From NCBI RefSeq assembly GCF_001591545.1, contig NZ_BCVC01000003.1, forward strand, positions 248,001 to 312,000: 64,000 bases of DNA, in the 5' to 3' direction. The notes beneath the pieces were generated by a model. It saw only the letters and a list, made by a program, of their open reading frames with translations, had not been told where the DNA came from and ran no database searches. This DNA comes from Lederbergia lenta NBRC 16444. Its GTDB lineage: Bacteria > Bacillota > Bacilli > Bacillales > Bacillaceae_C. Position numbers and translations under genes: made by a program. How positions within the stretch are numbered: the first letter of the stretch is position 1; each line of letters opens with the position of its first letter. Shown one piece after another: positions 17,448 through 28,905 of the stretch.

Positions 17448-17570
17448 GTGATCGCCTGTATTTAGGTTACAACAGATAGTAAGTTGTTTACGACGGCTTG
17501 TAAGTTTGCCGCAATCGCCAGTATCCGACGCATGATAGACAGTAATTGGATACTGACCGCCTGTAAATAC
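17448..17570 (+). repeat. Array of six exactly phased 21-bp degenerate repeats
   Basis: The core (A/T)GTA occurs at 17457, 17478, 17499, 17520, 17541 and 17562: every step is exactly 21 bp. Units on the plus strand include ATCGCCTGTATTT, GACGGCTTGTAAG, ATCGCCAGTATCC, GATAGACAGTAAT and GACCGCCTGTAAA. Same family as 51183-51303 and 1765-1798. It begins about 100 bp past the pbpC stop and reads in the direction of pbpC. An open frame on the opposite strand here is a by-product of the repeat. Confidence 0.75.
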
Positions 17571-17673
17571 AAAAAGGCATCTATTTATTTCAAGCCAAAG
17601 TCTCAAGGTGTGACATTTTAGCAGTGTAGGTAATGGTATCCGACCTAAAGGCTACCTTTTCCATGAAAAAAGC

Positions 17674-17719
17674 AAAAAAAAAAAAAAAACAGACACCCTT
17701 GTATCATGAGCATCTGTTT
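17674..17719 (-). terminator. Terminator of the DsbA/FrnE-like gene with a 16-base T tract
   Basis: On the minus strand AAACAGA (17713-17719) pairs with TCTGTTT (17687-17693) and runs into an uninterrupted tract of 16 T (17674-17689), the longest homopolymer noticed in the window. Confidence 0.65.
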
Positions 17720-17728
17720 ACTTTCACC

Positions 17729-18457
17729 TTATTTATCGTCAGGAACAGCGCAACCATCATCTGTGCAACTTGTATCTTCCGCATTACTTCCCGATACATC
17801 CTCTAGGACTGGAGCAGTATTCGCTTCTGTCCATGCCTTTTGAATGGCCCCAAGAAATGTTTCTGGAGTTTGTGCACCAGAAATAGCATATTTTTGGTTA
17901 ATAACAAAAAACGGCACACCACGCACACCAATTTGCTGGGCAGTTTTTTGATCAAAGCGAACATCATCCGCATAAGCTTGTTCGTCATTTAAAACAGTTA
18001 ATGCTTCTTCGCGAGTAACCCCAACTGTTTCAGCAATATCAGCTAATACATCTTTGTCTGCAACGTTTTTTGATTCTGTAAAATACGCATATAGTAGCTT
18101 TTCAGTCAATTGTGCATCTTTCCCTAGTTTCTTGGCAAAATGTGCAAGCCGATGTGCATCAAAAGTATTCGTTGGTTTCATATTATCAAAGTTGAACGTC
18201 AATCCAACACTCGCTGCCTGTTCACCGATTCCAGCATTCATCTCTTTTGCTTTTTCAATCGACATACCGTACTTAGATGCGAGCACTTCTTGCATGCTTT
18301 GCTTGCTATCTTTCGGAGAGTTCGGGTCTAATTCAAAGCTCTTAAACTCAAGTTTCACTTCATCACGATTTTCGAACTGTGTAAGTGCTTCTTCTAAACG
18401 GCGTTTACCAATATAGCAAAACGGACAAACAAAATCTGACCAAATTTCAATTTTCAT
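17729..18457 (-). CDS. DsbA-family oxidoreductase, FrnE-like
   Basis: 242 residues with a thioredoxin-fold start IWSDFVCPFCYIGKRRLEEAL; the CPFC motif at about residues 12-15 is the active disulfide. The helical insertion and cis-proline region (QIGVRGVPFFVINQKYAISGAQ) near 185-205 match the DsbA/FrnE group. The tail carries CTDDGC, a cysteine pair also found at the end of FrnE-type proteins. There is no signal peptide, so it acts in the cytoplasm. RBS GAGGTG precedes the ATG. Exact substrate unknown. Confidence 0.85.
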   Translation of the reverse strand: MKIEIWSDFVCPFCYIGKRRLEEALTQFENRDEVKLEFKSFELDPNSPKDSKQSMQEVLASKYGMSIEKAKEMNAGIGEQAASVGLTFNFDNMKPTNTFDAHRLAHFAKKLGKDAQLTEKLLYAYFTESKNVADKDVLADIAETVGVTREEALTVLNDEQAYADDVRFDQKTAQQIGVRGVPFFVINQKYAISGAQTPETFLGAIQKAWTEANTAPVLEDVSGSNAEDTSCTDDGCAVPDDK

Positions 18458-18484
18458 TTTGGCACCTCATCATTATATAATTCC

Positions 18485-19306
18485 TTATAAATGCTTCGCG
18501 TTATAGCTTCCTAAAACGCGAACATCATACCCGTAAGTTTCCAAGATTGTTATTGCTTTCTGCAAATTTTTCTCATGTACTCCTTCTCCCGCTTCCAGAA
18601 AGAAACGATATGTTCCCAATTTAACTTTCGTTGGTCTTGATTCAATCCAAGTCAGGTTGACACCTAATGAAGAAAATACGTTTAAGATTACTGCAAGTAG
18701 TCCAGGACGATCTTCCGTCGGTGTTACAAGTAGCATCGTTTTCTCTGCTACCCCTTTTGCGGCTTCCTTTTTTGATAAAATAAGAAACCGAGTGGAATTA
18801 CCTTCAAAGTCTTGTATATTACTCTTAGCTATTTTTAAACCAAATGTTTTTGCTGCCAGCTCCGAAGCGATTGCCCCTGCATCAAGCCTATCTTCATTTT
18901 TCAAAGATTCAGCAGCTTGCGCCGTACTACTATAATGTTTCGTCTCAGCTTTTAGCTCTCTCGTATATGTTCGACATTGGGCCAAAGCTGGCGGGATCGA
19001 CCAAACTTCTTTAATATTTTCCAAATTGGCATCTTCTACCGTTAATAAATGAAGTGTAACAGGCAATATCGCTTCCCCTTCCACCCACACTTCATAGTTT
19101 GTTAAACCATCTGTTGTCATTGTAATTGTACCTTCAATCGCATTCTCAATTGGTACGATTCCTTTATCCACTCGTTCTTCAGCAACTGCTTCAAGTACAT
19201 CGAGGATTGTTCCATGATCTATCGTCGTAATTTCCTCATCTGAAAAGTATTTTAATGCTGCTTCTTCAGAAAATGTTCCTTTTGGTCCTAAATATGCTAC
19301 TTTCAA
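18485..19306 (-). CDS. pheA: Prephenate dehydratase
   Basis: Converts prephenate to phenylpyruvate in phenylalanine synthesis. The likely start is TTG at 19304-19306 (MKVAYLGPKGTFSEEA, 273 residues) because AAAGGAG lies just upstream and the family begins this way; an in-frame ATG 36 bases earlier has no site. Catalytic domain about 1-180 with NSTRF-type motif (FEGNSTRFLIL) carrying the key threonine, then a regulatory ACT domain (LLVTPTEDRPGLLAVILNVFSSLGVNLTWIESRPTK) that binds phenylalanine. It sits between ppaC and the FrnE-like gene in the same direction. Confidence 0.92.
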   Translation of the reverse strand: MKVAYLGPKGTFSEEAALKYFSDEEITTIDHGTILDVLEAVAEERVDKGIVPIENAIEGTITMTTDGLTNYEVWVEGEAILPVTLHLLTVEDANLENIKEVWSIPPALAQCRTYTRELKAETKHYSSTAQAAESLKNEDRLDAGAIASELAAKTFGLKIAKSNIQDFEGNSTRFLILSKKEAAKGVAEKTMLLVTPTEDRPGLLAVILNVFSSLGVNLTWIESRPTKVKLGTYRFFLEAGEGVHEKNLQKAITILETYGYDVRVLGSYNAKHL

Positions 19307-19363
19307 AATTAACAAACTCCTTTTCATATCCTCAAATAGCATTGCAGTTTTACGATCAGAAAG

Positions 19364-19384
19364 AGGACAGCATTATGCTGTCCT
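19364..19384 (-). terminator. Terminator of ppaC
   Basis: AGGACAGCA (19364-19372) and TGCTGTCCT (19376-19384) form a perfect stem with a 3-base loop, 6 bases past the ppaC stop; the T-rich flank is moderate (CTTTC). Confidence 0.7.
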
Positions 19385-19389
19385 TTTCT

Positions 19390-20319
19390 TTATTTACTTA
19401 ATGCTTCAGTTAGTGGTGGGACGATTTGTTTCTTCCTTGAAACGATGCCTTTTAATAATGCTTTATTATTATCAAGTGTCACATTGAATGCTTGCTCTAC
19501 CGTTTCAGCAGCTTGTCCAACAGCTATTGCAGTGGAATCATTCGTTAGAATATCTGTCACGACAAAAAGGAATAAGTCTAGCTCCTTTTCAGCAACTACA
19601 TTAGCAAGCGCAGCTTCAATCTCTGCCTTCCGTGCTAATACATCATCAACACCAACAGCATTAACTTGTGCAATTTCAACTTTTGCACTACCCATGTTGA
19701 ACTCTTTTGCATCTAGGGAAAGTAATTGTTCTACTGTTTTCTCACTTATATCTGCTCCAGCTTTTAACATATCAAGACCATAGCTATCAGCGTCCACACC
19801 AGCGATTTCCGCTAATTCTTTTGCGGCAGCAATATCTTGTTCTGTACATGTCGGAGACTTAAATAGCAATGAATCTGAAATAATCGCAGATAGCATAAGC
19901 CCAGCCATCTTTTTATCTATTTCTAGATTGTTTTCTTTATAAATTTTATTCAAAATTGTAGCAGTACATCCGACTGGCTCTGCACGGAAATAGAGTGGAT
20001 CACTCGTTTCGAAATTCGCAATGCGATGGTGATCAATTACTTCTATTACTTGCACTTGATCAATATCTGCTACGCTCTGTTGTCTTTCGTTGTGGTCTAC
20101 TAGAATAACTTGATTCGTTTCATTTGCTACTGTCTCCACTTGTCGAGGAGCATTTACTTGAAAATAATCCAACGCAAATTGTGTCTCACCGTTCACTTCA
20201 CCTAAGCGAACTGATTCCACATTCAAGCCAAGCCTTGATTTCACATCAGCATATACAAGCGCTGAACAAATGGTATCTGTATCTGGGTTTTTATGTCCGA
20301 AAATAAGTATTTTTTCCAT
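19390..20319 (-). CDS. ppaC: Manganese-dependent inorganic pyrophosphatase (family II)
   Basis: Hydrolyses pyrophosphate in the cytoplasm. 309 residues, as in B. subtilis PpaC. DHH-domain metal motifs: [14 protein letters not shown] at the start, ILVDHNE near 75 and [10 protein letters not shown] near 96; the DHHA2 C-terminal domain ends with the substrate-binding [19 protein letters not shown] lies 7 bases before the ATG. Single gene with its own terminator. Confidence 0.95.
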   Translation of the reverse strand: MEKILIFGHKNPDTDTICSALVYADVKSRLGLNVESVRLGEVNGETQFALDYFQVNAPRQVETVANETNQVILVDHNERQQSVADIDQVQVIEVIDHHRIANFETSDPLYFRAEPVGCTATILNKIYKENNLEIDKKMAGLMLSAIISDSLLFKSPTCTEQDIAAAKELAEIAGVDADSYGLDMLKAGADISEKTVEQLLSLDAKEFNMGSAKVEIAQVNAVGVDDVLARKAEIEAALANVVAEKELDLFLFVVTDILTNDSTAIAVGQAAETVEQAFNVTLDNNKALLKGIVSRKKQIVPPLTEALSK

Positions 20320-20426
20320 GTCATTCTCCTTGATTATATGTAATTTTTGAGGACTACCTCGTTACTATCAAGTTTACCATAAGATTGGGATTTTTCGCTT
20401 CCTTAAGGGCTGATTTTAATGAATAC

Positions 20427-21266
20427 TTATCCTTTAGTGATACGTATTTTCCAATCGATCCCAGTAGCTATTTGATACTTCTCAGCAAAAGATGCTTGAT
20501 TAATTGCAACTGCGACATTATCAAGTGAATTAATATATATAAGCGCTTCTCCAACTTTATTATCAGCAAAGGACTTGCCATAAATCATTTTCTTTTCATA
20601 TATTCGAGTCGCATCATGGTCAATCGCTACTTTTACATATCCTCCATATTCAACACCAAGTTCAAGCAATAAGGAACGGCTAATATTCGTCCAGAGATTT
20701 CCATATCTAACATCAAGAACATCAATCATTCCTGATAGTGTTCCATCTTCAAGACTTGCCGAAAGAAAAGGCAACTGAACGATTGAGCCTAAATCATTCT
20801 CAGGTCCTACTGTTTCAAATGTAATCGTGTTTGATGCCAACCTTGCAGCAGTAAACGCATAGATATCCCGTCCATGGAAAGTGTGTGATGCACCTGAATT
20901 AGGTAACCGATTAAGTTTTTCATCAATCGTACGGATCTCTGTAATTCCTATTTCCTTATGAATATGTGTCAGCGTGCCGTTATCCGGAGTAACGATATAA
21001 TGGTTAGAAGCCGTTTTAGCTACAACACTTCTACGTTCTGATCCAACACCAGGGTCAACAACAGAAACAAACACAGATCCTTCGGGCCAATATAAAATTG
21101 TCTGCAGTAATCGATAGGATGCTTCCCAAATATTGTATGGCGGAATTTCATGGGTTAAGTCAAAAATTCTGAGCGAAGTATCTACACCATTAGCAACACC
21201 ATACATTGCACTTACTGCACCATCTCCAAGACCAAAATCTGATTGAAAAATTAAGGGACTGCTCAC
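20427..21266 (-). CDS. DUF62 family SAM hydroxide adenosyltransferase
   Basis: 279 residues. The start FQSDFGLGDGAVSAMYGV and the motifs HEIPPYNIWEASY, VSVVDPGVGSERR and TPDNGTLT define the family that splits S-adenosylmethionine to adenosine and methionine with hydroxide, related to the SAM chlorinase and fluorinase. The start is GTG 21266 after GAGAGGAAG. It is preceded by a near-consensus promoter and stands alone. The physiological role of this family is unsettled. Confidence 0.88.
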   Translation of the reverse strand: MSSPLIFQSDFGLGDGAVSAMYGVANGVDTSLRIFDLTHEIPPYNIWEASYRLLQTILYWPEGSVFVSVVDPGVGSERRSVVAKTASNHYIVTPDNGTLTHIHKEIGITEIRTIDEKLNRLPNSGASHTFHGRDIYAFTAARLASNTITFETVGPENDLGSIVQLPFLSASLEDGTLSGMIDVLDVRYGNLWTNISRSLLLELGVEYGGYVKVAIDHDATRIYEKKMIYGKSFADNKVGEALIYINSLDNVAVAINQASFAEKYQIATGIDWKIRITKG

Positions 21267-21335
21267 TATGTTCTTCCTCTCTGACCTGAGCGTAACTAAG
21301 CTCCGTTGAATTTTATGAAAATTGCGATTGTAATA

Positions 21336-21364
21336 ATGCTAATATACGACATATTCTTTGTCAA
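21336..21364 (-). promoter_or_regulatory. SigA promoter of the DUF62 gene
   Basis: TTGACA (21359-21364), 17-base spacer, TAGCAT (21336-21341) on the minus strand. In the remaining gene-free part of 21267-21630 a degenerate bit of interspersed repeat A is seen near 21520-21570 (CTTGAAGAGATAACGGAAAC); nothing else. Confidence 0.65.
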
Positions 21365-21630
21365 CATAACTCCTAAAATGTTAACGCATACATTATTTTA
21401 TATACACTCACACTTATTAAATAGCAGGTTTTTCAAGTTTTATAATCAAGATGGCAGGGAAAACAAAGGTAACTAAGTAGAAAAGTGACAAGCTTCTATA
21501 AAGCCTAGTTGCGTCACAGGCGGATCTCAAGAACCTTGAAGAGATAACGGAAACACGATAAGACAACATCTCATCCAGAGATTTTTACGCCATCATAGAC
21601 TTGTAGCTACACAAAGAAAGGACTAGAGCC

Positions 21631-23604
21631 ATGAATTTACACAAAATCATCATCCCCTTTACTATGATTACCTTAATAGCCCAGCTTATTTCACCGCTTA
21701 CTTTTTCTGCTGCATCCAATGATAGCAATACACATATAGTCGTTTCATTTGATGGGATGCGCCATGACTTCACTAAGCAATATATGGACGAAGGAATACT
21801 TCCAAATTTTAAAAAAGTAAAAGATAGTGGATTATTTGCTGAAGATATAAAAACAATCTTCCCATCACTAACATCAGCTTCCCATGCTGCTATATCCACA
21901 GGTGCAAAACCTGATAAAACAGGCATGATAAGTAATAATCTTCATCAAACTGGAGGTAAACTCACTGATAAACAGAGCGCATTCTTTTCCCCTCTGGATG
22001 AAACCCCCATATGGGCGGAAGCACGAAAACAAGGAAAAAAAACTGCGACAATTCTATTTCCTGGTTCTAACCCAAAAGAAGGAAGCAAAGCAGACTATTC
22101 CGTTTATTATGATGAAACTTGGGCTGAAAGCTCTCTTGAAACACTTACTTTTAAAGATGCAGCCAATTGGACGAATCTTCCGAATAGCTATAGCCCTATG
22201 AAGGAATCAGTTATTCAAATTAAACTAGAAAAAAAGAAAGAACAAAAGGTTTATATATTAGCTACTGATTCTACTAATAACAACAAAGTTGATTATGATA
22301 CTTTTTATATTTCTACTAATAAGGATAGAAGTCAGGCAAAAGCTGTACATGCAAATGAATGGGGAACCATATCATTAAAAGAAAATCATAGTATGGGATT
22401 TTCTTTTAAATTAAAGGACCTAGACCCTTCATTGTCTAAAGCAAAGCTATACAGAACTGCTGTAACGTCAGCCGCTATAGATGGGCCTGCAGGTTTTAAA
22501 CAGGACATTCTTGATAAATTTGGCTTTCTTCCGATCCAAGATGATGATCATGCGTTAGCAGAAAATTGGATCACACGAACAGAGTATGAAGAAATTAGTG
22601 AACGATTTGCTAAATGGACAACAGATGTCTCCCTTTACATAAAAGAAAAGTACAAACCCGATTTATTAATGTTTTATTATCCTCAAATTGATCATGAGGA
22701 ACATAAATATCTTTTAGTAGATCCTAGACAACCCGGATATTCAAAGGAAAAATCTCATCAATACATGAATTATATTAAATGGGCCTACCGATTGGCTGAT
22801 CAATCTCTCAGTGAAACATTGCAATCAATGAATAATCAGGATCTAATATTTCTCGTTTCTGATCATGGAATGGAGCCTGTTCATACAACAATCGATCCAA
22901 ATAAGGAACTGGAAAAGGCTGGACTATTATATAAAGATAAGAATGGTAATATAGATACCAAAAAATCGAAAGCATATACACTAGCAAGCGGTTCAATAGG
23001 TCATATTTATATTAACTTGGCAGGCCGTGAAAAAGATGGGATTGTTTCAGAAGGAGAATATGACGATGTTCAAGAGGAAATAGTAAATATTTTTAAAAAG
23101 CTAAAAGTCGAAAGAAAAAACACATCTAAAAAGGAAACTATTCATTATTTATATAATAATTGGTCAGATAAAATCCGCAATGATGAAGCAGACTTCTCTC
23201 ATACCTCTTCTACTTTGCAAGGAATGCTTCGGGTAATATTCGGGGCGAAAGAGAAGCCTTTTGAAGAAGTAATCGCTGCAGGAAGTAAAAATGAAAATAT
23301 GCTAATGCATAAACGAGCTGGTGATGTATTATTAATTGCCAAGCAAGGTTATTATATCTCTCAAGATGATGATGAAACAGTAAAAGTAGCGGCTGAATTA
23401 GGAAACCACGGCGGGAATCCGGATCGTAAAGAATTGCGGCCTGTTTTATTTGTAGCAGGTGACGAGATAACGCATGCAAATATATCACAACCGATAACTA
23501 CGTTAGATATCGCTCCTACATTATATAAACTAATGGGACTTAAAACACCGGAATTTGTTGATGGAGCAGCAATTGAGGAATTAATAAATACCGATAATAA
23601 ATAA
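21631..23604 (+). CDS. Secreted alkaline phosphatase superfamily protein, nucleotide pyrophosphatase/phosphodiesterase type
   Basis: 657 residues with a signal peptide (about 1-28, cut near TFSAAS). VVSFDGMRHDF holds the first metal aspartate, FPSLTSASHAAISTG the nucleophile threonine, QIDHEEHKY, VSDHGMEPV and GNHGGNPD the other metal ligands. A less conserved insert lies at about 180-290. It probably hydrolyses extracellular phosphodiester or pyrophosphate bonds; the exact substrate is unknown. AAAGGA lies 10 bases before the ATG. It converges with the iron importer and shares a terminator with it. Confidence 0.88.
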   Translation: MNLHKIIIPFTMITLIAQLISPLTFSAASNDSNTHIVVSFDGMRHDFTKQYMDEGILPNFKKVKDSGLFAEDIKTIFPSLTSASHAAISTGAKPDKTGMISNNLHQTGGKLTDKQSAFFSPLDETPIWAEARKQGKKTATILFPGSNPKEGSKADYSVYYDETWAESSLETLTFKDAANWTNLPNSYSPMKESVIQIKLEKKKEQKVYILATDSTNNNKVDYDTFYISTNKDRSQAKAVHANEWGTISLKENHSMGFSFKLKDLDPSLSKAKLYRTAVTSAAIDGPAGFKQDILDKFGFLPIQDDDHALAENWITRTEYEEISERFAKWTTDVSLYIKEKYKPDLLMFYYPQIDHEEHKYLLVDPRQPGYSKEKSHQYMNYIKWAYRLADQSLSETLQSMNNQDLIFLVSDHGMEPVHTTIDPNKELEKAGLLYKDKNGNIDTKKSKAYTLASGSIGHIYINLAGREKDGIVSEGEYDDVQEEIVNIFKKLKVERKNTSKKETIHYLYNNWSDKIRNDEADFSHTSSTLQGMLRVIFGAKEKPFEEVIAAGSKNENMLMHKRAGDVLLIAKQGYYISQDDDETVKVAAELGNHGGNPDRKELRPVLFVAGDEITHANISQPITTLDIAPTLYKLMGLKTPEFVDGAAIEELINTDNK

Positions 23605-23606
23605 AA

Positions 23607-23641
23607 AAAATCCTGCTTCCCAACAAAGGGAGCAGGATTTT
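23607..23641. terminator. Bidirectional terminator, phosphodiesterase / iron importer
   Basis: AAAATCCTGCTTCCC and GGGAGCAGGATTTT form a 14-bp stem with A-rich and T-rich flanks on both sides. Confidence 0.9.
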
Positions 23642-23645
23642 AATA

Positions 23646-24407
23646 TTATGAGTTAAAATAAACACAGATCCGACAGTTGCTCAACTGTTTGATCGGAATA
23701 TCCATGTCATAAATCTCTTTAAGGGAATCGGACTGAATAATTTCCTCCGTAGGACCATCCTTTACAACTTTCCCGTTTTTTAATGCCACAATTCTATCAG
23801 AATAAACCGATGCGAAGTTAATGTCATGTAATACAATTACTACTGTTTTTCCTAAGTCATCAACAAGTCTGCGTAAAATTTTCATAATTTGTACTGAATG
23901 TTTCATATCCAAATTATTCAAAGGCTCATCAAGTAAAATATAGTCTGTATCTTGGGCAATTACCATCGCAATAAATGCTCGCTGACGCTGACCTCCAGAT
24001 AGCTCATCAAGATAAGCATCCTCCATGTCATCTAAAGCCATATATTCAATTGCTTGATCAACCATCACTTCGTCTTTCGCCGTTAAGCGACCTTTAGAAT
24101 ATGGAAAACGCCCGAACGCCACTAGCTCACGAATTGTTAAACGCACATTCATATAGTTGGACTGCTTCAAAATCGATACCTTTTTTGAAAACTCATTTGA
24201 TTTCATGCCTCGTACATCCGTCTGATCAACAAGCACTTCACCAGTATCAGCTGCTAGTAGACGACTTACCATCGAAAGCAATGTAGATTTTCCTGCACCG
24301 TTCGGTCCAATAAAAGATGTAATTTGCCCACGCTGAATATCAACCGTTACATCTTCAACAACCCGCTTTTTACCATATAATTTAGTCAAACTGCGTACTT
24401 GTATCAT
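23646..24407 (-). CDS. yclP: Iron-siderophore ABC transporter ATP-binding protein (YclP/FpbP type)
   Basis: 253 residues. Walker A GPNGAGKST, signature LSGGQRQRAFIAMV, Walker B YILLDEPLNNLD and switch LHDINFA mark a FecE/FhuC type ATPase. Gene order permease-permease-ATPase and the length match B. subtilis YclNOP, the petrobactin importer. It overlaps the permease before it by 4 bases. The binding protein YclQ expected next is replaced by a terminator. Confidence 0.88.
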   Translation of the reverse strand: MIQVRSLTKLYGKKRVVEDVTVDIQRGQITSFIGPNGAGKSTLLSMVSRLLAADTGEVLVDQTDVRGMKSNEFSKKVSILKQSNYMNVRLTIRELVAFGRFPYSKGRLTAKDEVMVDQAIEYMALDDMEDAYLDELSGGQRQRAFIAMVIAQDTDYILLDEPLNNLDMKHSVQIMKILRRLVDDLGKTVVIVLHDINFASVYSDRIVALKNGKVVKDGPTEEIIQSDSLKEIYDMDIPIKQLSNCRICVYFNS

Positions 24408-25354
24408 GTGGATCGACTCTCCTTCAGCAATAAATAAATGAAATATATTCCGCCAACAAAGTTGATGATAACGCTAAGTGTCGTAGAAAAAGTGAACACA
24501 CGCTCCACGATCCATTGGCCCCCTACAAGAGCAATAACACTCATTCCAACCGCTCCACTGATTAAAACATTATGTTTGTACGTTCGGAAAAACTGATAAG
24601 ATAAATTCGCTACAATTAAACCAAAAAATGTAATTGGCCCGACTAAAGCAGTGGAAATAGCAATCAGAATGGACGCAATAACAAGCATTTGCTTGACGAT
24701 TCTATCATAAGAGACACCTAAGTTGATTGCAGTCTCTCTTCCCAACGACAACACATCTAAATAAGCAATGGTTCGCCAGCCAAAAGCGATGACGATAGAT
24801 ATAAGTATAAGAGACAACCAGACAAGGTCGCCATTTACATTGTTAAAGCTCGCAAACATTCGGTCTTGGACTATTTGAAACTCATTTGGATCTATCAAAA
24901 CTTGTAAAAATGTCGAGATACTTTGGAAAAAAGTACCCACAATAATACCGACCAAAAGCAAGAAATATATCGGTTGCTGCCCTTTTTTGAATAAAAACTG
25001 ATAAAGCAACAAAGCGAAAATAATCATCGCCACTACAGACAATACGAAATTCACTTGTTTATTTACAATCGTAATATGATCTGATCCCAAAAAGAAGATC
25101 GCCAATGTCTGAATGAGTAAGTACAACGAATCAAGGCCCATAATACTTGGCGTTAGGATTCGATTATGAGTGATCGTTTGAAACACGACAGTAGCATATG
25201 ATATGGCTAGTCCTGTTAATACCATTGCAAGAACCTTTATCGCTCTTCTTGGCAGTGCATAATCGAAACTTCCGTTTAAACCATGAAATAAATACAAACC
25301 GCAACATCCTGCCGCAATAAGTGCCAGAATGCCGATCTTTACCGAGTTACGCAT
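24404..25354 (-). CDS. yclO: Iron-siderophore ABC transporter permease (YclO/FpbO type)
   Basis: 316 residues, nine to ten helices of the FecCD family. Family blocks LTGLAISYATVVFQTITHNRILTPSIMG near 47-75 and GPITFFGLIVANLSYQFFRTYKHNVLI near 235-262 (site of ATPase contact) are present. It overlaps the first permease by 8 bases with CGGAGG inside that gene. It forms the channel with the 25347 product. Confidence 0.86.
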   Translation of the reverse strand: MRNSVKIGILALIAAGCCGLYLFHGLNGSFDYALPRRAIKVLAMVLTGLAISYATVVFQTITHNRILTPSIMGLDSLYLLIQTLAIFFLGSDHITIVNKQVNFVLSVVAMIIFALLLYQFLFKKGQQPIYFLLLVGIIVGTFFQSISTFLQVLIDPNEFQIVQDRMFASFNNVNGDLVWLSLILISIVIAFGWRTIAYLDVLSLGRETAINLGVSYDRIVKQMLVIASILIAISTALVGPITFFGLIVANLSYQFFRTYKHNVLISGAVGMSVIALVGGQWIVERVFTFSTTLSVIINFVGGIYFIYLLLKESRST

Positions 25355-26297
25355 ATGCTTTCCTCCGAAACAGTAAATATAAGAAAATACCGCTTCCGAT
25401 TACTCCAACCATCAGACTGATGGAAATTTCGTATGGATAAATAATCACGCGACCCAATATATCGCATACTAAAAGGAACGTAGCACCAAGCAGTGCTGTA
25501 TGCGGCAAAGTTTTCTGTAAGTGATCACCTTTAGCTATAGAAATAATGTTTGGAATAATTAGTCCTAGAAACGGAATCATTCCAACCGTTAATACGACGG
25601 TTGCTGTGATAAGTGCAACTAGAATGAGACCGAAATTAACGACGCGTTTATATGCAAGCCCAAGATTTTTCGAAAAATCCTCTCCCATTCCCGCCACGGT
25701 AAAACGGTTTGCATAGAGATAGGCTACTATTATTACTGGTATACTAATATATAAAAGTTCATAACGACCTTTCATAATCATAGAAAAATCCCCTTGCAGC
25801 CAAGCAGACATGTTTTGAATAACATCCGCACGATATGCAAAAAATGTGGTCACGGAAGACAAGATATTCCCGAACATGAGCCCTACAAGTGGAATAAAAA
25901 TAGCATCCTTAAACTTGATCCGATCTAAAATTTGCATGAATAAGAATGTACCAGCTAACGCAAAGGCAAAAGCAACAGCCATTTTTTCCAGCATCGTTGC
26001 ATTCGCAAATAATAACATAGAGACGAGTATCCCAAGCCTTGTTGCATCTAATGTACCTGCAGTAGTTGGAGAAACAAATTTATTACGGCTTAGCTGCTGC
26101 ATAATCAATCCAGCAATACTCATGCCTGCTCCTGCTAGAATAATAGCGATCAAACGAGGCAGACGGCTAATTAGGAAAATCCTCGTTTCTTCTGATTGAA
26201 AATCGAGTAAATCGAGAGGCGAAATACTGCTTACCCCAACGAATAAGGAAAGAAAAGATGCCAAAATAAGAAGTATGATCATATATCGAGTTTTCAT
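25347..26297 (-). CDS. yclN: Iron-siderophore ABC transporter permease (YclN/FpbN type)
   Basis: First gene of the importer operon. The start ATG at 26297 follows GAGGG and gives 316 residues, the usual length; an upstream TTG in frame is less likely. FecCD features: RLPRLIAIILAGAGMSIAGLIMQQLSRNKFVSPTTAGT near 45-85 and GMIPFLGLIIPNIISI near 235. Expression should be iron-repressed, since two Fur boxes flank the promoter (26342-26424). Confidence 0.88.
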   Translation of the reverse strand: MKTRYMIILLILASFLSLFVGVSSISPLDLLDFQSEETRIFLISRLPRLIAIILAGAGMSIAGLIMQQLSRNKFVSPTTAGTLDATRLGILVSMLLFANATMLEKMAVAFAFALAGTFLFMQILDRIKFKDAIFIPLVGLMFGNILSSVTTFFAYRADVIQNMSAWLQGDFSMIMKGRYELLYISIPVIIVAYLYANRFTVAGMGEDFSKNLGLAYKRVVNFGLILVALITATVVLTVGMIPFLGLIIPNIISIAKGDHLQKTLPHTALLGATFLLVCDILGRVIIYPYEISISLMVGVIGSGIFLYLLFRRKAYA

Positions 26298-26341
26298 AGT
26301 TACCCTCAACAATTCTATTTACCTATATTTATCTTTTAATT

Positions 26342-26360
26342 GAAAATGATTATCATTTCT
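26342..26360. promoter_or_regulatory. Fur box 1 (between -10 and the importer start)
   Basis: GAAAATGATTATCATTTCT matches the 19-bp Fur consensus GATAATGATTATCATTATC at 16 positions and lies just downstream of the predicted -10. Confidence 0.8.
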
Positions 26361-26369
26361 ACTATTTTC

Positions 26370-26397
26370 ATTATAACATGGCGACCTAGAGTGTCAA
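26370..26397 (-). promoter_or_regulatory. SigA promoter of the siderophore importer
   Basis: TTGACA (26392-26397), 16-base spacer, TATAAT (26370-26375) on the minus strand. Fur boxes stand on both sides. Confidence 0.8.
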
Positions 26398-26405
26398 TAA
26401 TGATC

Positions 26406-26424
26406 GATAATCATTATCAATATT
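26406..26424. promoter_or_regulatory. Fur box 2 (upstream of -35)
   Basis: GATAATCATTATCAATATT matches the Fur consensus at 16 of 19 positions and contains the 7-1-7 core GATAATCATTATCA. Confidence 0.8.
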
Positions 26425-26462
26425 ATGAATTAATTGTGATAAATTAAAATCCTTCTAAATAG

Positions 26463-26660
26463 AAAAGCAGAAGCGCCTGTTTAGTGACGTACAAACTGCA
26501 CCCACAGGAAGTGAGAACGTCAACGTTGCTACAGGACGTGGCGCTTGTCGAGGAACCTTATCCCCGAGATAAAGGAAACACGCGGAAGTCTGCTAAGGCG
26601 CTCGCACGGGAGCCGGAAGCTTGCTCTTTACCTCGATTCCCTAGTTTTTGAGAAAATTGA
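26463..26660 (+). repeat. Interspersed repeat, family A (plus orientation)
   Basis: Starts AGAAAAGCAGAAGCGCCTG, then TTTAGTGACGTACAAACTG and GTCGAGGAACCTTAT, followed by GAGATAAAGGAAACACG, which also occurs in the element at 10345-10522. It fills the gap between the iron importer promoter and the glpK terminator. Confidence 0.75.
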
Positions 26661-26693
26661 TCTAAATACCACTCTTTTTAAGCCTTGTTAAAA

Positions 26694-26720
26694 GGCTGCC
26701 CCATTGTACAGAGACAGCCC
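26694..26720 (-). terminator. Terminator of glpK
   Basis: On the minus strand GGGGCTGTC pairs with GGCAGCC, followed by TTTTAAC; 9 bases past the glpK stop. Confidence 0.6.
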
Positions 26721-26728
26721 CAACTAAT

Positions 26729-28797
<2,069 letters not shown>

Positions 28798-28905
28798 AAA
28801 AACATCCTCCTTTCTTTTACCATTGTGACCTTTTCAATTTACAAACAATTCAATAACATAATAAACGACAGATCACTTATTTCCTATTAATTAATAGCAC
28901 TAAAT

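Noticed and set aside
17406-17606. 66-codon open frame on the minus strand
   Set aside because: It is the antisense of the 21-bp array, with no ribosome site and low-complexity translation; a by-product of the repeat.
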